DNA of 64,000 bases, from the NCBI RefSeq assembly GCF_900090225.1, contig NZ_FMHY01000002.1:3472001-3536000 (forward strand), written 5' to 3'. Origin of the DNA: Micromonospora eburnea. GTDB lineage: Bacteria; Actinomycetota; Actinomycetes; Mycobacteriales; Micromonosporaceae. Shown in pieces: positions 32,386 to 41,532 of this stretch. The notes under the pieces are model-generated. The model was not told where the DNA came from, did no database searches, and worked only from the letters and a program-made list of their open reading frames with translations. Position numbers and translations under genes: made by a program. Positions within the stretch are counted from its first letter, which is position 1. Every line of letters starts with the position of its first letter.

Positions 32386-33405
32386 TCATCCCTTCGGCGC
32401 GAAGCTCGCGTCCCAGTAGGTCGCCGGGGACTCGGCCTTGCTGATCACGCCGGCCTCGGCGAAGACGTTGATCGTCTTCGTCCAGTCGGATTCGTCGTTG
32501 ACGCCGGGGGCCTTGCCCTTGGTGGCGTCGGTGTGCAGCAGTTGCAGCGTGGCGTTGAACTGTTCGGTGAGCACCTTCTCCGAGGGCAGCTGCTGGGAGG
32601 CGCCCTGCATGGCCTCGACCGCGCCGGTCGGGTTGCCCTCGGCGGCCGCCCAGGCCTCGCTGCTGGCGGCGACCATCCGCTTGACCAGGTCCTGCTTGTT
32701 CTTGATGGTGTCGGCCGAGGCGATCAGGCCGTTGCTGAAGAAGGTCAGGCCGTGGTCGGCGAACTTGAGGTAGGAGACCGGCTTGCCGGCCTTTTCCTGC
32801 ATGGTCGGGCCCTGGTCGGTGGCGAAGCCGAGCAGCGCGTCGGTCTTGCCCGACATGACGGCGGCCATCTTGCCGGCCGGGTCGGTGTTCTGCAGGGTCA
32901 CGTCACCGTCGCTGAGGCCGTTGGCCTTGAGGAAGGCCGGGAAGGTCTTGCTCAGCGCGTCGCCGGCGGTGGAGGCGATGGTCTTGCCCTTGAGGTCGGC
33001 GGGGGAGTTGATGTTCTTGTCGGTGAAGAACTGCACCGACGACGGGGTGGTCTGGAGGAAGACGCCGACGCTTTTGACGTCCATGCCCTGGCCGACGGCG
33101 GAGAGCAGGGCGGGGGTGTCGGCCCAGCCGAAGTCGGTCTGCCCGGCCGCGGTGGCCTGGATGGTCTTCTGCGAGCCCTGCCCGGCCTGGATGGTCAGGT
33201 CGATGCCGTGCTTGGCGAAGATGCCCTGCTTCTTGCCGAAGTAGAACGGCGCGTGCTCGCCGTACGGGTACCAGTTGAGGGTCAGGGTGACCTTGTCCTG
33301 GCCCTGGGCGTTCTTGCTCTGCTCGTCGGAGGACGAGCCGCAGGCGGTGATGGTGACCAGTGCGAGGGCCGGCACGAGCGCGGCGGCGATGCTGCGCAAC
33401 TTCAT
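32386..33405 (-). CDS. NMT1/SsuA-type substrate-binding lipoprotein
   Basis: The 339-residue protein has a lipoprotein signal with lipobox TITAC (Cys about 22), followed by the NMT1/THI5-like fold: VTLTLNWYPYGEHAPFYFGK, IFAKHGIDLTIQAGQGSQKT, FGWADTPALLSAVGQGMDVK and LKGKTIASTAGDALSKTF. YGEHAPFYFGKKQGIF resembles THI5-like proteins that bind pyrimidines or other heterocycles. It selects the importer's substrate outside the membrane. The link with sugar-type catabolic genes downstream is unusual for this class. Confidence 0.92.
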   Translation of the reverse strand: MKLRSIAAALVPALALVTITACGSSSDEQSKNAQGQDKVTLTLNWYPYGEHAPFYFGKKQGIFAKHGIDLTIQAGQGSQKTIQATAAGQTDFGWADTPALLSAVGQGMDVKSVGVFLQTTPSSVQFFTDKNINSPADLKGKTIASTAGDALSKTFPAFLKANGLSDGDVTLQNTDPAGKMAAVMSGKTDALLGFATDQGPTMQEKAGKPVSYLKFADHGLTFFSNGLIASADTIKNKQDLVKRMVAASSEAWAAAEGNPTGAVEAMQGASQQLPSEKVLTEQFNATLQLLHTDATKGKAPGVNDESDWTKTINVFAEAGVISKAESPATYWDASFAPKG

Positions 33406-33422
33406 GGGGCGGGGTCTCCTAT

Positions 33423-34301
33423 TCAGAGCGACGTCGTAGCGGCGTCGGTACGGCGGCTGGCGTGCCATGGAAGGACGAACTTTTCGAGCACTTCCACGAC
33501 CACGAACAGGACGACGCCGAGCAGCGACATGATCAGCAGCCCGGCGAAGAGCGTCGGGGTGTCGAGGTTGCCGTTGGCCTGCAGGATCACGTAGCCGAGG
33601 CCCTCGTTGGCGCCGACGAACTCGCCCACCACGGCGCCGGTGACGGCCATCGTGGCGGCGACCTTGAGGCCGGCGAACAGGTGCGGCAGGGCGGCCGGGA
33701 AGCGGATCTTCGCGAAGGTCTGTCCCGGGCCCGCGCCCATGGTCGCCGACAGTTGCAGCATCTCCGGGTCGATCGACTTGAGGCCGGTGACCGTGGAGAT
33801 GACGATCGGGAAGAAGGCCATCAGCACCGCGACGACGACCTTCGGGGAAAGCCCGAAGCCGAGCCACACGATGAACAGCGGCGCGATGGCGATCTTGGGG
33901 ATCACCTGGGCGAACAGCAGCAGTGGGTAGAGGCTCTTCTCGACCGTCGGGGAGTAGACCATGACGACGGCGGAGAGCACGCCGACCGCGATCGCGATGG
34001 CGAAGCCCAGCACCGTCTCGTAGGTGGTGATCCAGGTGTGGTGGGCGAAGTAGCTGCCCTGGTCGAGGACGACGTCCAGTGTGGCGCCCGGTGAGGGGAC
34101 GAGGTAGGGCTTGACCAGCTCGGCCGCGGTCACCGCCCACCAGACGACGAAGATCGCCGCGAGCACCGCGGCGGGACGCCAGGTGCCCTGGACGAGGCGG
34201 AGCAGGCCGGCGCCGGCCGGGTCCCGGCGGCGGGCGGCCGGCACGGGGGTGCGGGCCGGCGCGGTCGGCTCCGGTTGCTCGATGGTGCTCTGCGCGGCCA
34301 T
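33423..34301 (-). CDS. ABC transporter permease (SsuC/TauC type)
   Basis: The 292-residue protein has about six hydrophobic segments starting near residue 47 (PAAVLAAIFVVWWAVTAAEL) and the ATPase-contacting loop EMLQLSATMGAGPGQTFAKI (about 185-205) followed by FPAALPHLF. It starts at ATG 34301 after GGAGGG. It is the first gene of the seven-gene leftward run, 106 bp from the LacI operators at 34407-34439, and pairs with the binding protein and ATPase that follow. Confidence 0.93.
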   Translation of the reverse strand: MAAQSTIEQPEPTAPARTPVPAARRRDPAGAGLLRLVQGTWRPAAVLAAIFVVWWAVTAAELVKPYLVPSPGATLDVVLDQGSYFAHHTWITTYETVLGFAIAIAVGVLSAVVMVYSPTVEKSLYPLLLFAQVIPKIAIAPLFIVWLGFGLSPKVVVAVLMAFFPIVISTVTGLKSIDPEMLQLSATMGAGPGQTFAKIRFPAALPHLFAGLKVAATMAVTGAVVGEFVGANEGLGYVILQANGNLDTPTLFAGLLIMSLLGVVLFVVVEVLEKFVLPWHASRRTDAATTSL

Positions 34302-34406
34302 GACCCTCCGTTCTCCGTGGCTGGCCGGCGGTTCCGGGATCCCAGCCGTTGGGTAGGCGCGTGCCATCGCTCAGGGCCGAACCGATCCGGGGGAGTCTCG
34401 GGGCGA

Positions 34407-34439
34407 CCCTGAATGCGCTTTCAGTAAGCGCTTTCAGGG
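34407..34439. promoter_or_regulatory. Two overlapping LacI operators between the divergent catabolic operons
   Basis: The segment contains TGCGCTTTCAGTAAGCGCTTTC with two GCGCTTTC cores 13 bp apart and outer arms CCCTGAA (34407-34413) and TTCAGGG (34433-34439). It lies between the importer permease (34301, leftward) and LacI (34497, rightward), so one bound repressor array could shut both operons. Confidence 0.7.
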
Positions 34440-34496
34440 TGCTACGGTAACCACGCCGAAATCTTCCGGTCAAGAAGTTCCGCAGGGGGAAAGTCC

Positions 34497-35525
34497 ATGC
34501 AGCCACGGACGCACGTGACGCTGGAAGACGTGGCCAGAGCCGCCGACGTCTCGCTCGCCACGGCCTCCCGGGCACTCAACGGCATGCGGGTTACCCCGCA
34601 GCTGCGGGACCGGGTGCTGGCGGCGGCGGAGCAGCTGGCGTACACGCCGAACGCCCACGCCCGCGCCCTGGCCGGGGCGTCGCACCGCACGGTCGGCGTG
34701 ATCTGCCACGACGTCAGCGACCCGTACTTCGCCGCCGTGGCCGGCGGCGTCATGCGGGTCGCCGGGGACAAGGACCTGCTGGTGATGCTGGCCAGCACGT
34801 TCCGCGACCCGGAGCGGGAGATCGCGTACGTGTCGATGCTGCGCGCCGAGCGGGCGCTGGCCATCCTGCTCATCGGTTCCGGGTTCGAGGACCCGCACTG
34901 GGAGCGGGCCCTGGACGCCGAGCTGAAGCCCTACCTGGACGGCGGCGGCCGGGTCGCGGTGGTCAGCCGGCACCGCAGCCTCAAGGTCGACAGCGTGCTG
35001 CCGGAGAACCGGGCCGGGGCGGCCGCGATGGCCCGCGCCCTGCTCGACCTGGGGCACCGCCGGTTCGCGGTGCTGACCGGGCCGCCGGCGCTGACCACCG
35101 TCACCGACCGGTTGGGCGGCTTCCGCGACGAGCTGAGGAAGGCCGGCGTGTCGCTGGCCCCGGCCGACATCGTGGAGGGCCCGTTCACCCGCGACGGCGG
35201 CTACGGCGCGATGACCGAACTGCTGGCCCGGGGACTGACCGCCACCTGCGTGTTCGCGCTGACCGACGTGATGGCCATCGGCGCCTGCGCGGCGCTGCGC
35301 GACCACGGACTGTCCGTGCCGGGCGACGTCTCCGTCGCCGGCTTCGACGACATCCCGATCGTCCGCGACCTCACCCCGCCGCTGACCACCGTCGCGCTGC
35401 CGTTGCAGCAGCTCGGGGAGAAGGCGATGGAGCTGGCACTCACCGACAACACCGGGCGGCGACGCCGGATCCTGCGGATGGGCGGCGAGGTGGTCGTCCG
35501 GGCCAGCACCGCCAAGCTGGCCTGA
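34497..35525 (+). CDS. LacI-family transcriptional regulator of the catabolic locus
   Basis: The 342-residue protein has the DNA-binding head TLEDVARAADVSLATASRAL (about 7-26), hinge LAYTPNAHARALAGA and effector domain with VGVICHDVSDPYFAAVAGGV, LGHRRFAVLTG and VAGFDDIPIVRDLTPPLTTV. AGGGGGA six bases before ATG 34497 fixes the start. It is followed after 26 bp by the enolase-superfamily gene and faces the seven-gene importer/catabolic run. Its ligand should be the imported compound or an early intermediate. Confidence 0.95.
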   Translation: MQPRTHVTLEDVARAADVSLATASRALNGMRVTPQLRDRVLAAAEQLAYTPNAHARALAGASHRTVGVICHDVSDPYFAAVAGGVMRVAGDKDLLVMLASTFRDPEREIAYVSMLRAERALAILLIGSGFEDPHWERALDAELKPYLDGGGRVAVVSRHRSLKVDSVLPENRAGAAAMARALLDLGHRRFAVLTGPPALTTVTDRLGGFRDELRKAGVSLAPADIVEGPFTRDGGYGAMTELLARGLTATCVFALTDVMAIGACAALRDHGLSVPGDVSVAGFDDIPIVRDLTPPLTTVALPLQQLGEKAMELALTDNTGRRRRILRMGGEVVVRASTAKLA

Positions 35526-35551
35526 CCGGGACAATCAGGAAAGGTGCCATC

Positions 35552-36718
35552 ATGACCGCTGCCGCCACCGCCCTGGCCGGGCTGACCGTCGACTCGGTAC
35601 GGACGTACGCCGTCGCACTGCCCACCGTGCGCTCGTTCGGGGTGTCCGGCGGGTCGGTCGCCGTCGCCGGGCGGCCCAGCATCCGCGTCCTGGTCAAGGT
35701 CACCGCCGACGGGCTGACCGGCTGGGGTGAGGCCACCCCGATCCCCGCCTGGACGTACGAGACCGCGGAGTCGATCGTCACCACCGTCGACCGGTACCTC
35801 GCCCCGGCGATCCTCGGCCGCCCGGCCTGGGATCTCGACGGGGTGACCGCGGCCTTCGACCGGGCGGTCAACCGGGGCTTCACCATCGGCGCCCCGTTGG
35901 CCAAGTGCGCCGTCGATGTCGCCCTGCACGACCTGCTCGGCCGGGCGCTCGGGGTGCCCCTGGGTGTGCTGTGGGGGCAGCGCCGCCAGGACACGATCGA
36001 GCTGGGCTGGATCGTGTCGGGACAGACCGCCGCCGAGGTGGCCGACGCGGTCGCCGAGGGACGCGCGAACGGATACCGGGCGTTCAAGGTGAAGGTCGGC
36101 CTGCACCGCGAGGCCGAGGACGCCGCCGTGGTACGGGCGGTCCGCGAGGCCGCGCCCGACTCCGCGCTCTGGGTCGACGCCAACCAGGCGTACACGGTCG
36201 ACGCGGCGCTGCGCATGGCCCGCCGGCTGGTCGACCTCGACGTCACCGCGTTCGAGCAGCCGCTGCCGGCCAACGACGTCGCCGGGCTGCGCCGCCTGCG
36301 GGAGTCCTCGCCGGTGCCGGTGGCGCTCGACGAGAGCCTGCGCCACCCCAGCGACCTGGCCACCTTCGTCAAGCTCGACGCGGTGGACGTGGCCATCGCC
36401 AAGGTGCAGCGCAGCGGCGGGTTGACCCTGTCGCGGCGGTTGTGCGCGCTCGCCGAGGACGCCGGCGTGCGGCTGATGGGTTCCGGTCTCACCGACTCCG
36501 ACCTGGGTCTGGCGGCGTCGCTGCACCTGTTCGCGGCGTACGGCATCGACACGCCGGTGGACCTCAACGGGCGGCAGTTCCTGGAGTCGTCGTACGCCAC
36601 CGGGGCGACCGTGGAGATCAAGAACGGCGTCGCGCGGGTGCCGACCGGGCCGGGCCTCGGCGTGGACGTCGACGAGTCGGTGGTGCGGGACCTCGCCGTC
36701 GACGTCCTCGCCGGATAG
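35552..36718 (+). CDS. Mandelate racemase/muconate lactonizing enzyme family protein
   Basis: The 388-residue enolase-superfamily enzyme has a capping domain (1-130, GWGEATPIPAWTYETAESIV) and a barrel with the catalytic Lys pair in FKVKVG (179, 181), metal ligands Asp 209 and Glu 235 plus Asp 260 (WVDANQ, FEQP, LDES) and Lys 284 in AKVQRSGG. This Lys-on-both-sides pattern is the MLE subgroup: epimerases, cycloisomerases and some dehydratases. AGGAAAGG precedes the start. It is co-transcribed with LacI and probably performs an epimerisation or dehydration step in the same pathway; the precise reaction is not readable. Confidence 0.9.
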   Translation: MTAAATALAGLTVDSVRTYAVALPTVRSFGVSGGSVAVAGRPSIRVLVKVTADGLTGWGEATPIPAWTYETAESIVTTVDRYLAPAILGRPAWDLDGVTAAFDRAVNRGFTIGAPLAKCAVDVALHDLLGRALGVPLGVLWGQRRQDTIELGWIVSGQTAAEVADAVAEGRANGYRAFKVKVGLHREAEDAAVVRAVREAAPDSALWVDANQAYTVDAALRMARRLVDLDVTAFEQPLPANDVAGLRRLRESSPVPVALDESLRHPSDLATFVKLDAVDVAIAKVQRSGGLTLSRRLCALAEDAGVRLMGSGLTDSDLGLAASLHLFAAYGIDTPVDLNGRQFLESSYATGATVEIKNGVARVPTGPGLGVDVDESVVRDLAVDVLAG

Positions 36719-36891
36719 CCGTCGCCAAGCTCCGCGCCGACGGGTTCGAGGTCCGCGAGGAGGACGTCGCCCGCCTCTCCCCATCCGTGCGGCAGCACAT
36801 CAACATGCTGGGCCGGTACTCCTTCCAGCTCCCGGAGCTGCCCGGCGGGATGCGGCCGCTGCGCGACCCGGACACGTCCGGGGACGAGTGA
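36718..36891 (+). pseudogene. C-terminal remnant of a Tn3-family transposase
   Basis: A 57-codon frame directly after the previous stop reads AVAKLRADGFEVREEDVARL and then SPSVRQHINMLGRYSFQLPE, ending in DPDTSGDE and TGA. The HINxxGRY motif is the usual end of Tn3-type transposases. No start, catalytic DDE region, resolvase or terminal repeat is nearby, so this is a scar of an old insertion. Confidence 0.65.
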
Positions 36892-36933
36892 CGAGCGCGG
36901 GCCCTCGCGACCGAGCGCCAACGGATCAAGGGT

Positions 36934-37230
36934 GCCGGCGCGTACGGCGGTGGTCGCCAGAGTGGTGTAGTGCATCGTGAAGCGGCCACCCAGAGCGTCG
37001 ATAGCGTGTCCTACCGCACCCAGTATCTCGGCCAGCTGATCGGGGCGGAGCCGGGTGAGGCCGCCGGTCGAGGGGAGCAGATCCAGCCACTGGTCGCGCG
37101 TGTAGGACTGCTCCCAGTCGAATCGCCACTGTTCCGGGTCGTTGAACTGTTTGGTCTCGCGGATTTTGTCGGCGATCGTCGCGTACCCCGCCTGGTACAT
37201 CTCCAGCGGACGTCGCGCTGGCTGTCGTGC
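36934..37230 (-). pseudogene. C-terminal remnant of a class I SAM-dependent methyltransferase
   Basis: Leftward translation gives MYQAGYATIADKIRETKQFN, WRFDWEQSYTRDQWLDLLPS and GGRFTMHYTTLATTAVRAG, the usual last third of actinobacterial class I methyltransferases. The SAM-binding part is missing, no start is visible and the natural stop has been lost. It lies tail to tail with the Tn3 remnant, suggesting that an insertion or excision destroyed the gene. The remainder of 36892-37321 has nothing else recognisable. Confidence 0.6.
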
Positions 37231-37321
37231 ACCGGCGGCCACGCTGAACCCGGCTTGTAGCCCCCAACGGTCCTTCTCCGGCTTCTTGTGCCGGGACAAC
37301 CTCTGGCGCGCCGGCGCGCGG

Positions 37322-38800
37322 TCAGCCGCGGGTGGCGCCGAGGCCGAGCAACACCGCCAGGCCGAGGGCGCTGCGCGGGGCGTACGGCACCCGCCACAGC
37401 CCGCCGTGCGCCGCCCCGTACGCTTCGTCACGCCACGGATGGTCCTGGACCGGGCCGCCCCCGGTGCGCAGGTCGTGCACGAGCAGCGCGGCCATCAGGG
37501 TGTTGCTGGTGGCCGGCTCGAACACCTCGATGCCGAACCGGTGCGCGCCCGCGTACGCGGCGGCCAGCGCCCGGTTGCGCAGCACCGAGCGGGTCCGCGT
37601 CGGCGGGGCGACCTTGAACGACACGGTCGCCCCGGCGGCGCGCGCCTCCGTCGCCCGCCAACGTTGCAGCCGCTTGGCCAGGGCGTAGTTCGGGCCCTGC
37701 TGCGGGACCAGGCTGTCGTTGACGCCCGGGTCGGCGCCGGGCGGGTAGTTGCGGTGCAGCAGCCGACCGCCGGAGAGCACGCGCAGCGACCGGCGGGCGA
37801 GGCCCCGGGCGGCGTACCCCCGGTCGGCGTGCGCGACCGCCTCGGCCGGCACGGCGTACACGTCGGTGGGGGTGGCGAGGAAGGCCAGCGCCACGTCGTC
37901 GCGGTGCCGGCGCAGGTGCCGGGTGAGCGCGTCGACGGCCATGGCGACCCGTACGTTGGTGGCGCCGTCGGCGTAGACGTAGTTGCCGAGCACGAGCCGG
38001 CCGTCCAGGCCGAGCAGCCACTCGGCGACCTGGGGCAGGCGGTGCAGCAGGTCCGCGCCGGCGCCCGCGGCGAGGGCCTGGTCGTCGTCGCCGGTGCCGG
38101 GGCGTATCGGCAGATGCAGCCGGCCGCCGTACCGGTGGGCGGTGCGCAGCAGCCGCCGCCAGATGTCGGGCCGGGGCAGGTCGACCGCGACGACCTCGCC
38201 GCCCCAGCGCAGCACCGACGGCAGCGGGCCCATCTCGGCGCCGGCGCCGAGCACCACGACGCGCTGGTCGCGCAGGTCGAGCCAGTCCGGGTTGGCGATG
38301 ACCGCGCGGACCGCCTCGGCGCAGGACGGCTCGATCACCCCGGCGGCGACCCAGGCGTCGAGCCGGCGGTGCAGCGCGTCGCCGCGCAGCCGCTGCCCAC
38401 GGTACGGCAGCGCCAGTTCCCGCTCGGGCTCCCCGACGCCGGCCACGGTGGCGGTGTCCAGCGGTTGCCCGGCGTCGAGGGCGAAGACCTCGTCCAGCGG
38501 ATGCTCCGCGCCACCCTCGTCGAGCACCCGCATCCGGGTGTGCAGCGCGGCGAGGCCGGCGCGGGCGACGCTGACCCCGGCGTCGCGGGAGAGCAGGCCC
38601 GCCTCGACCAGCCGGCGGAAGTGCCCCAGGTAGCCGTGCCGCCAGTTGGTCTCGTGCTCGGCCGAGCGCGCGCCGACCGGGTCGACCGCGCGCAGGGCGT
38701 CGGCGACGACGGCCCGGCCGAGCGCGCTGGTGCTGCGCGCGCCGCCGGTCATCGGGAACACCACCCCGGTCGGGCCCTCCACGGCCACCACCTCTCTCAC
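37322..38800 (-). CDS. Large conserved-type protein with Rossmann-like segment, unknown function
   Basis: A 492-residue cytosolic protein. A nucleotide-binding-like stretch DQRVVVLGAGAEMGPLPSVL then RWGGEVVAVDLPR sits at about residues 178-212, followed by GNYVYADGATNVRVAMAVDA. The N-terminal 150 residues and the Arg-rich C-terminal third match no family that I know. It may be an NAD(P)-dependent enzyme or a methyltransferase-like protein. GTG at 38800 is the longest start and later GTG codons are possible. It is divergent from the VWA lipoprotein. Confidence 0.75.
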   Translation of the reverse strand: MREVVAVEGPTGVVFPMTGGARSTSALGRAVVADALRAVDPVGARSAEHETNWRHGYLGHFRRLVEAGLLSRDAGVSVARAGLAALHTRMRVLDEGGAEHPLDEVFALDAGQPLDTATVAGVGEPERELALPYRGQRLRGDALHRRLDAWVAAGVIEPSCAEAVRAVIANPDWLDLRDQRVVVLGAGAEMGPLPSVLRWGGEVVAVDLPRPDIWRRLLRTAHRYGGRLHLPIRPGTGDDDQALAAGAGADLLHRLPQVAEWLLGLDGRLVLGNYVYADGATNVRVAMAVDALTRHLRRHRDDVALAFLATPTDVYAVPAEAVAHADRGYAARGLARRSLRVLSGGRLLHRNYPPGADPGVNDSLVPQQGPNYALAKRLQRWRATEARAAGATVSFKVAPPTRTRSVLRNRALAAAYAGAHRFGIEVFEPATSNTLMAALLVHDLRTGGGPVQDHPWRDEAYGAAHGGLWRVPYAPRSALGLAVLLGLGATRG

Positions 38801-39064
38801 CCCGGCCGATGCCGGCCGCGGCGTCCACTCTGCCGCATCGGGCGCCCAACGGTGGAGCCGGCCTGCCGGGTCGGGGAGGTTCCCACGCGGCCCGCTCGAC
38901 CGGCTCGGATCACGGCTTGCTCACGGCGCGGTCACGAGGTTCACGCTTGCGTATCGGCTCGGCCACGACGGGCACCGCCACACTGTCGATCTGCGTCAAT
39001 GGCCGGGACGGGTCCGGCGCGCCGCGTCCGGATCGCCCGCCCCTGCCTACCCCCGGAGGATCAG

Positions 39065-40546
39065 ATGGTCCACATGCGACGAGCGCCGCTGCCGCTGCTG
39101 GCGGCGCTGGCCCTCACGATGGCGGTGTCCGCCTGCTCCGTCGGCGGCGCACCGCGAAGCGACTCGGCCGGCGGACCGGTCCGCCACCACGAGGGCGCGC
39201 CCTGGTCCGGTGGCGACGAGACGGCGACGAAGGACGACCCACGATCCACCTTTGGCGTCGACGTCGACACCGCGTCGTACGGCTACGCCCGCCGCCTCAT
39301 CATGGACGGGCGACTTCCCGAACGCACCGCCGTACGACCCGAGGAGTTCGTCAACTCGTTCCGGCAGGACTACGCGGAGCCCGCGGGTGACGGCTTCGCC
39401 GTACACGTCGACGGCGCCCGGCTCCCCGACACCCACGAGGCGTCCGGGGCGGTCCGGTTGATGCGGGTCGGCCTGCAGACCCGCGCGGAGGACCGGGAGA
39501 GCCGTCCGGACGCCGCCCTCACCTTCGTGGTCGACGTCTCCGGGTCGATGGACGAACCCGGCCGGCTCGACCTGGTGCGCGACGCGCTGCACACCCTCGT
39601 GGACCAGTTGCGCCCCACCGACTCCATCGCCATCGTCGCGTTCAGTCGCGAGGCCCGGGTGGTCCGGGAGATGACCCGCGTCTCCGACGCCGAGGAGCTA
39701 CACGACGCCGTCGACTCCCTCCGTACGCGGGACAGCACGAACCTTGAGGCCGGGCTGGTGCTCGGCTACCGGGTGGCCCGCGACGGGTTCCGAACCGGCG
39801 CGACGAACCGGGTGATCGTGCTCTCCGACGGGCTCGCCAACACCGGCCGGACCGAGGCGGAACCGATCCTGCGCCGGGTACGCGACGAGGCGGCGAAGGA
39901 GATTGCCCTGCTCGGCGTGGGGGTGGGCAGCGAGTACGGCGACGAGTTGATGGAGCAACTGGCCGACCAGGGCGACGGCTTCGTGGTGTACGCCAGCGAG
40001 CGCGCCCAGGCCCGGAAGCTGTTCGTCGGGCAACTGCCGGCCACGCTGAGCGTACGGGCGTTGGACGCCAAGGTGCAGGTGAGCTTCGACCCGAAGACGG
40101 TGCGGTCCTACCGTCTCATCGGATACGACAACCGGGCGCTCGACGACGAGGACTTCCGCGACGACTCGGTCGACGGCGGCGAGGTCGGTCCCGGGCACAG
40201 CGTCACGGCGCTCTACGCGGTGCGGCTCGCCGACGAGGCGTCCCCGTCGGCCCGGGTCGCCCGGGTGCAGGTGCGCTGGACCGATCCGCACGACCGCAGG
40301 GCCGCCGAGGCGTACGAGTCGGTGACCGTCACCGATTTGGACCGGGCCTTCGGCGCGGCGTCGCCACGGTTGCGGACCTGCTACGCGGCGGCCTACTTCG
40401 CGCAGGCCCTGCGGGGCGGCCCGTACGGCCGGGAGGTACGCCTGGGCGACCTGGCGGCGATCGCCGAGGAGGCGGCCGCCGCCAGCGAGGACGCGGAGGT
40501 GAGGGACCTGGCGCGAGTGATCCGCCGCGCCGCGGAACTCAGCTGA
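39065..40546 (+). CDS. VWA-domain lipoprotein (YfbK-like)
   Basis: The 493-residue protein has a lipoprotein signal with lipobox VSAC (Cys about 24). It then shows the YfbK N-terminal domain (STFGVDVDTASYGYARRLIM, about 61-80), a von Willebrand A domain starting near 150 with an intact MIDAS site DVSGS (157-161), and the DUF3520-type C-terminal region with DFRDDSVDGGEVGPGHSVTA and LYAV. GGAGGA lies just upstream. It sits outside the membrane and probably binds a metal-dependent protein ligand; the role of YfbK itself is poorly understood. Confidence 0.9.
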   Translation: MVHMRRAPLPLLAALALTMAVSACSVGGAPRSDSAGGPVRHHEGAPWSGGDETATKDDPRSTFGVDVDTASYGYARRLIMDGRLPERTAVRPEEFVNSFRQDYAEPAGDGFAVHVDGARLPDTHEASGAVRLMRVGLQTRAEDRESRPDAALTFVVDVSGSMDEPGRLDLVRDALHTLVDQLRPTDSIAIVAFSREARVVREMTRVSDAEELHDAVDSLRTRDSTNLEAGLVLGYRVARDGFRTGATNRVIVLSDGLANTGRTEAEPILRRVRDEAAKEIALLGVGVGSEYGDELMEQLADQGDGFVVYASERAQARKLFVGQLPATLSVRALDAKVQVSFDPKTVRSYRLIGYDNRALDDEDFRDDSVDGGEVGPGHSVTALYAVRLADEASPSARVARVQVRWTDPHDRRAAEAYESVTVTDLDRAFGAASPRLRTCYAAAYFAQALRGGPYGREVRLGDLAAIAEEAAAASEDAEVRDLARVIRRAAELS

Positions 40547-40597
40547 TCGCCCGCGGCAGCGCCCCTGGCGCCGGTGCCCGCCGGGGGCGTTCCGGGG

Positions 40598-41416
40598 TCA
40601 GCCGCGCTTCGCGGTGACGTAGTCGCGGGGCCGGGTGCGATCGGGGTCGACGCCGACCAGCTCGGCGAAGCGCGGATCGACGGCGAGCAGCGGGCGCGGC
40701 CCGAACACCGCCATCGCGGTCAGCAGGTCCTCGGTGCCCCGCTCGCTCCACGCCGGCCGCTGCTCGGGCGCCAGCTCCGCGTACGCGCGGCGCTGCCGGC
40801 GCAGCACCCGCCGGGCGGCCGCACCGGTCTCCGGCACCTCGCACAGCCACCAGCCGGCGAGCAGGGTGGCCAGGCAGCACAGCAGCAGGCCCGCCACGGA
40901 GGCCGGGCCGCCGGCCGAGCGCCCCTCCACCGCGCTGTCCACCAGCCGGGTCACCCCGACCACGGCGACCGCGAACAGTGGCAGGGTGCCCAGCGCCAGG
41001 CGCCGCCGCTGTCCTCGGGTGAGCAGCCAGCCGTCGCGGACCAGCCGGCCCACCAGCCGGCGCAGCGCGCGGCCCACGCCGGGGTCGGCGAGCACGGCGG
41101 CCCAGGTCTGCGGCCGGCGCAGCGCGGTGTGCAGGGCGCGTACCAGCGGGGCGGACCCGGATGGCGCCGGGCCGTCCAACGACAGGGTCGCCAGCTCTCC
41201 GAGGTGCACCACCCCAGCCCGGCGCAGCGTCGCCACGCCCACCTGGCAGGCCAGCCCCGCCCGGTCGGTCAGGTACGCCAGTTCGACGGTCGACAGCGGC
41301 TCGCCCTGGGTCCGCCACCCCACCAGCGCCCGCACCGCCAGGGCGATCGCGAGGGCCCCGGCCACCCCGGCGAGGTAGTCGAGGAGGAAGACCGGACCGC
41401 TGACACCCCACAGCAT
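40598..41416 (-). CDS. TIGR04222-type membrane protein
   Basis: The 272-residue protein begins with a hydrophobic helix (PVFLLDYLAGVAGALAIALA), then shows the winged-helix-like segment ELAYLTDRAGLACQVGVATL that marks the actinobacterial TIGR04222 family. Two more hydrophobic segments follow at about 142-160 and 170-192 (SVAGLLLCCLATLLAGWW). Function is unknown; members are common in Streptomyces and Micromonospora. It converges with the VWA lipoprotein. Confidence 0.82.
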   Translation of the reverse strand: MLWGVSGPVFLLDYLAGVAGALAIALAVRALVGWRTQGEPLSTVELAYLTDRAGLACQVGVATLRRAGVVHLGELATLSLDGPAPSGSAPLVRALHTALRRPQTWAAVLADPGVGRALRRLVGRLVRDGWLLTRGQRRRLALGTLPLFAVAVVGVTRLVDSAVEGRSAGGPASVAGLLLCCLATLLAGWWLCEVPETGAAARRVLRRQRRAYAELAPEQRPAWSERGTEDLLTAMAVFGPRPLLAVDPRFAELVGVDPDRTRPRDYVTAKRG

Positions 41417-41532
41417 GTCGACAAGTATTCATCGCCGTCCGGCTCCGGCCCGAACCGCCCGGGTCTACGGCGTCAGGCGGTCACGGGGCGTGACTGTAGC
41501 GCCCATGATCAAGGTGCGCAGCGGAATATTGA

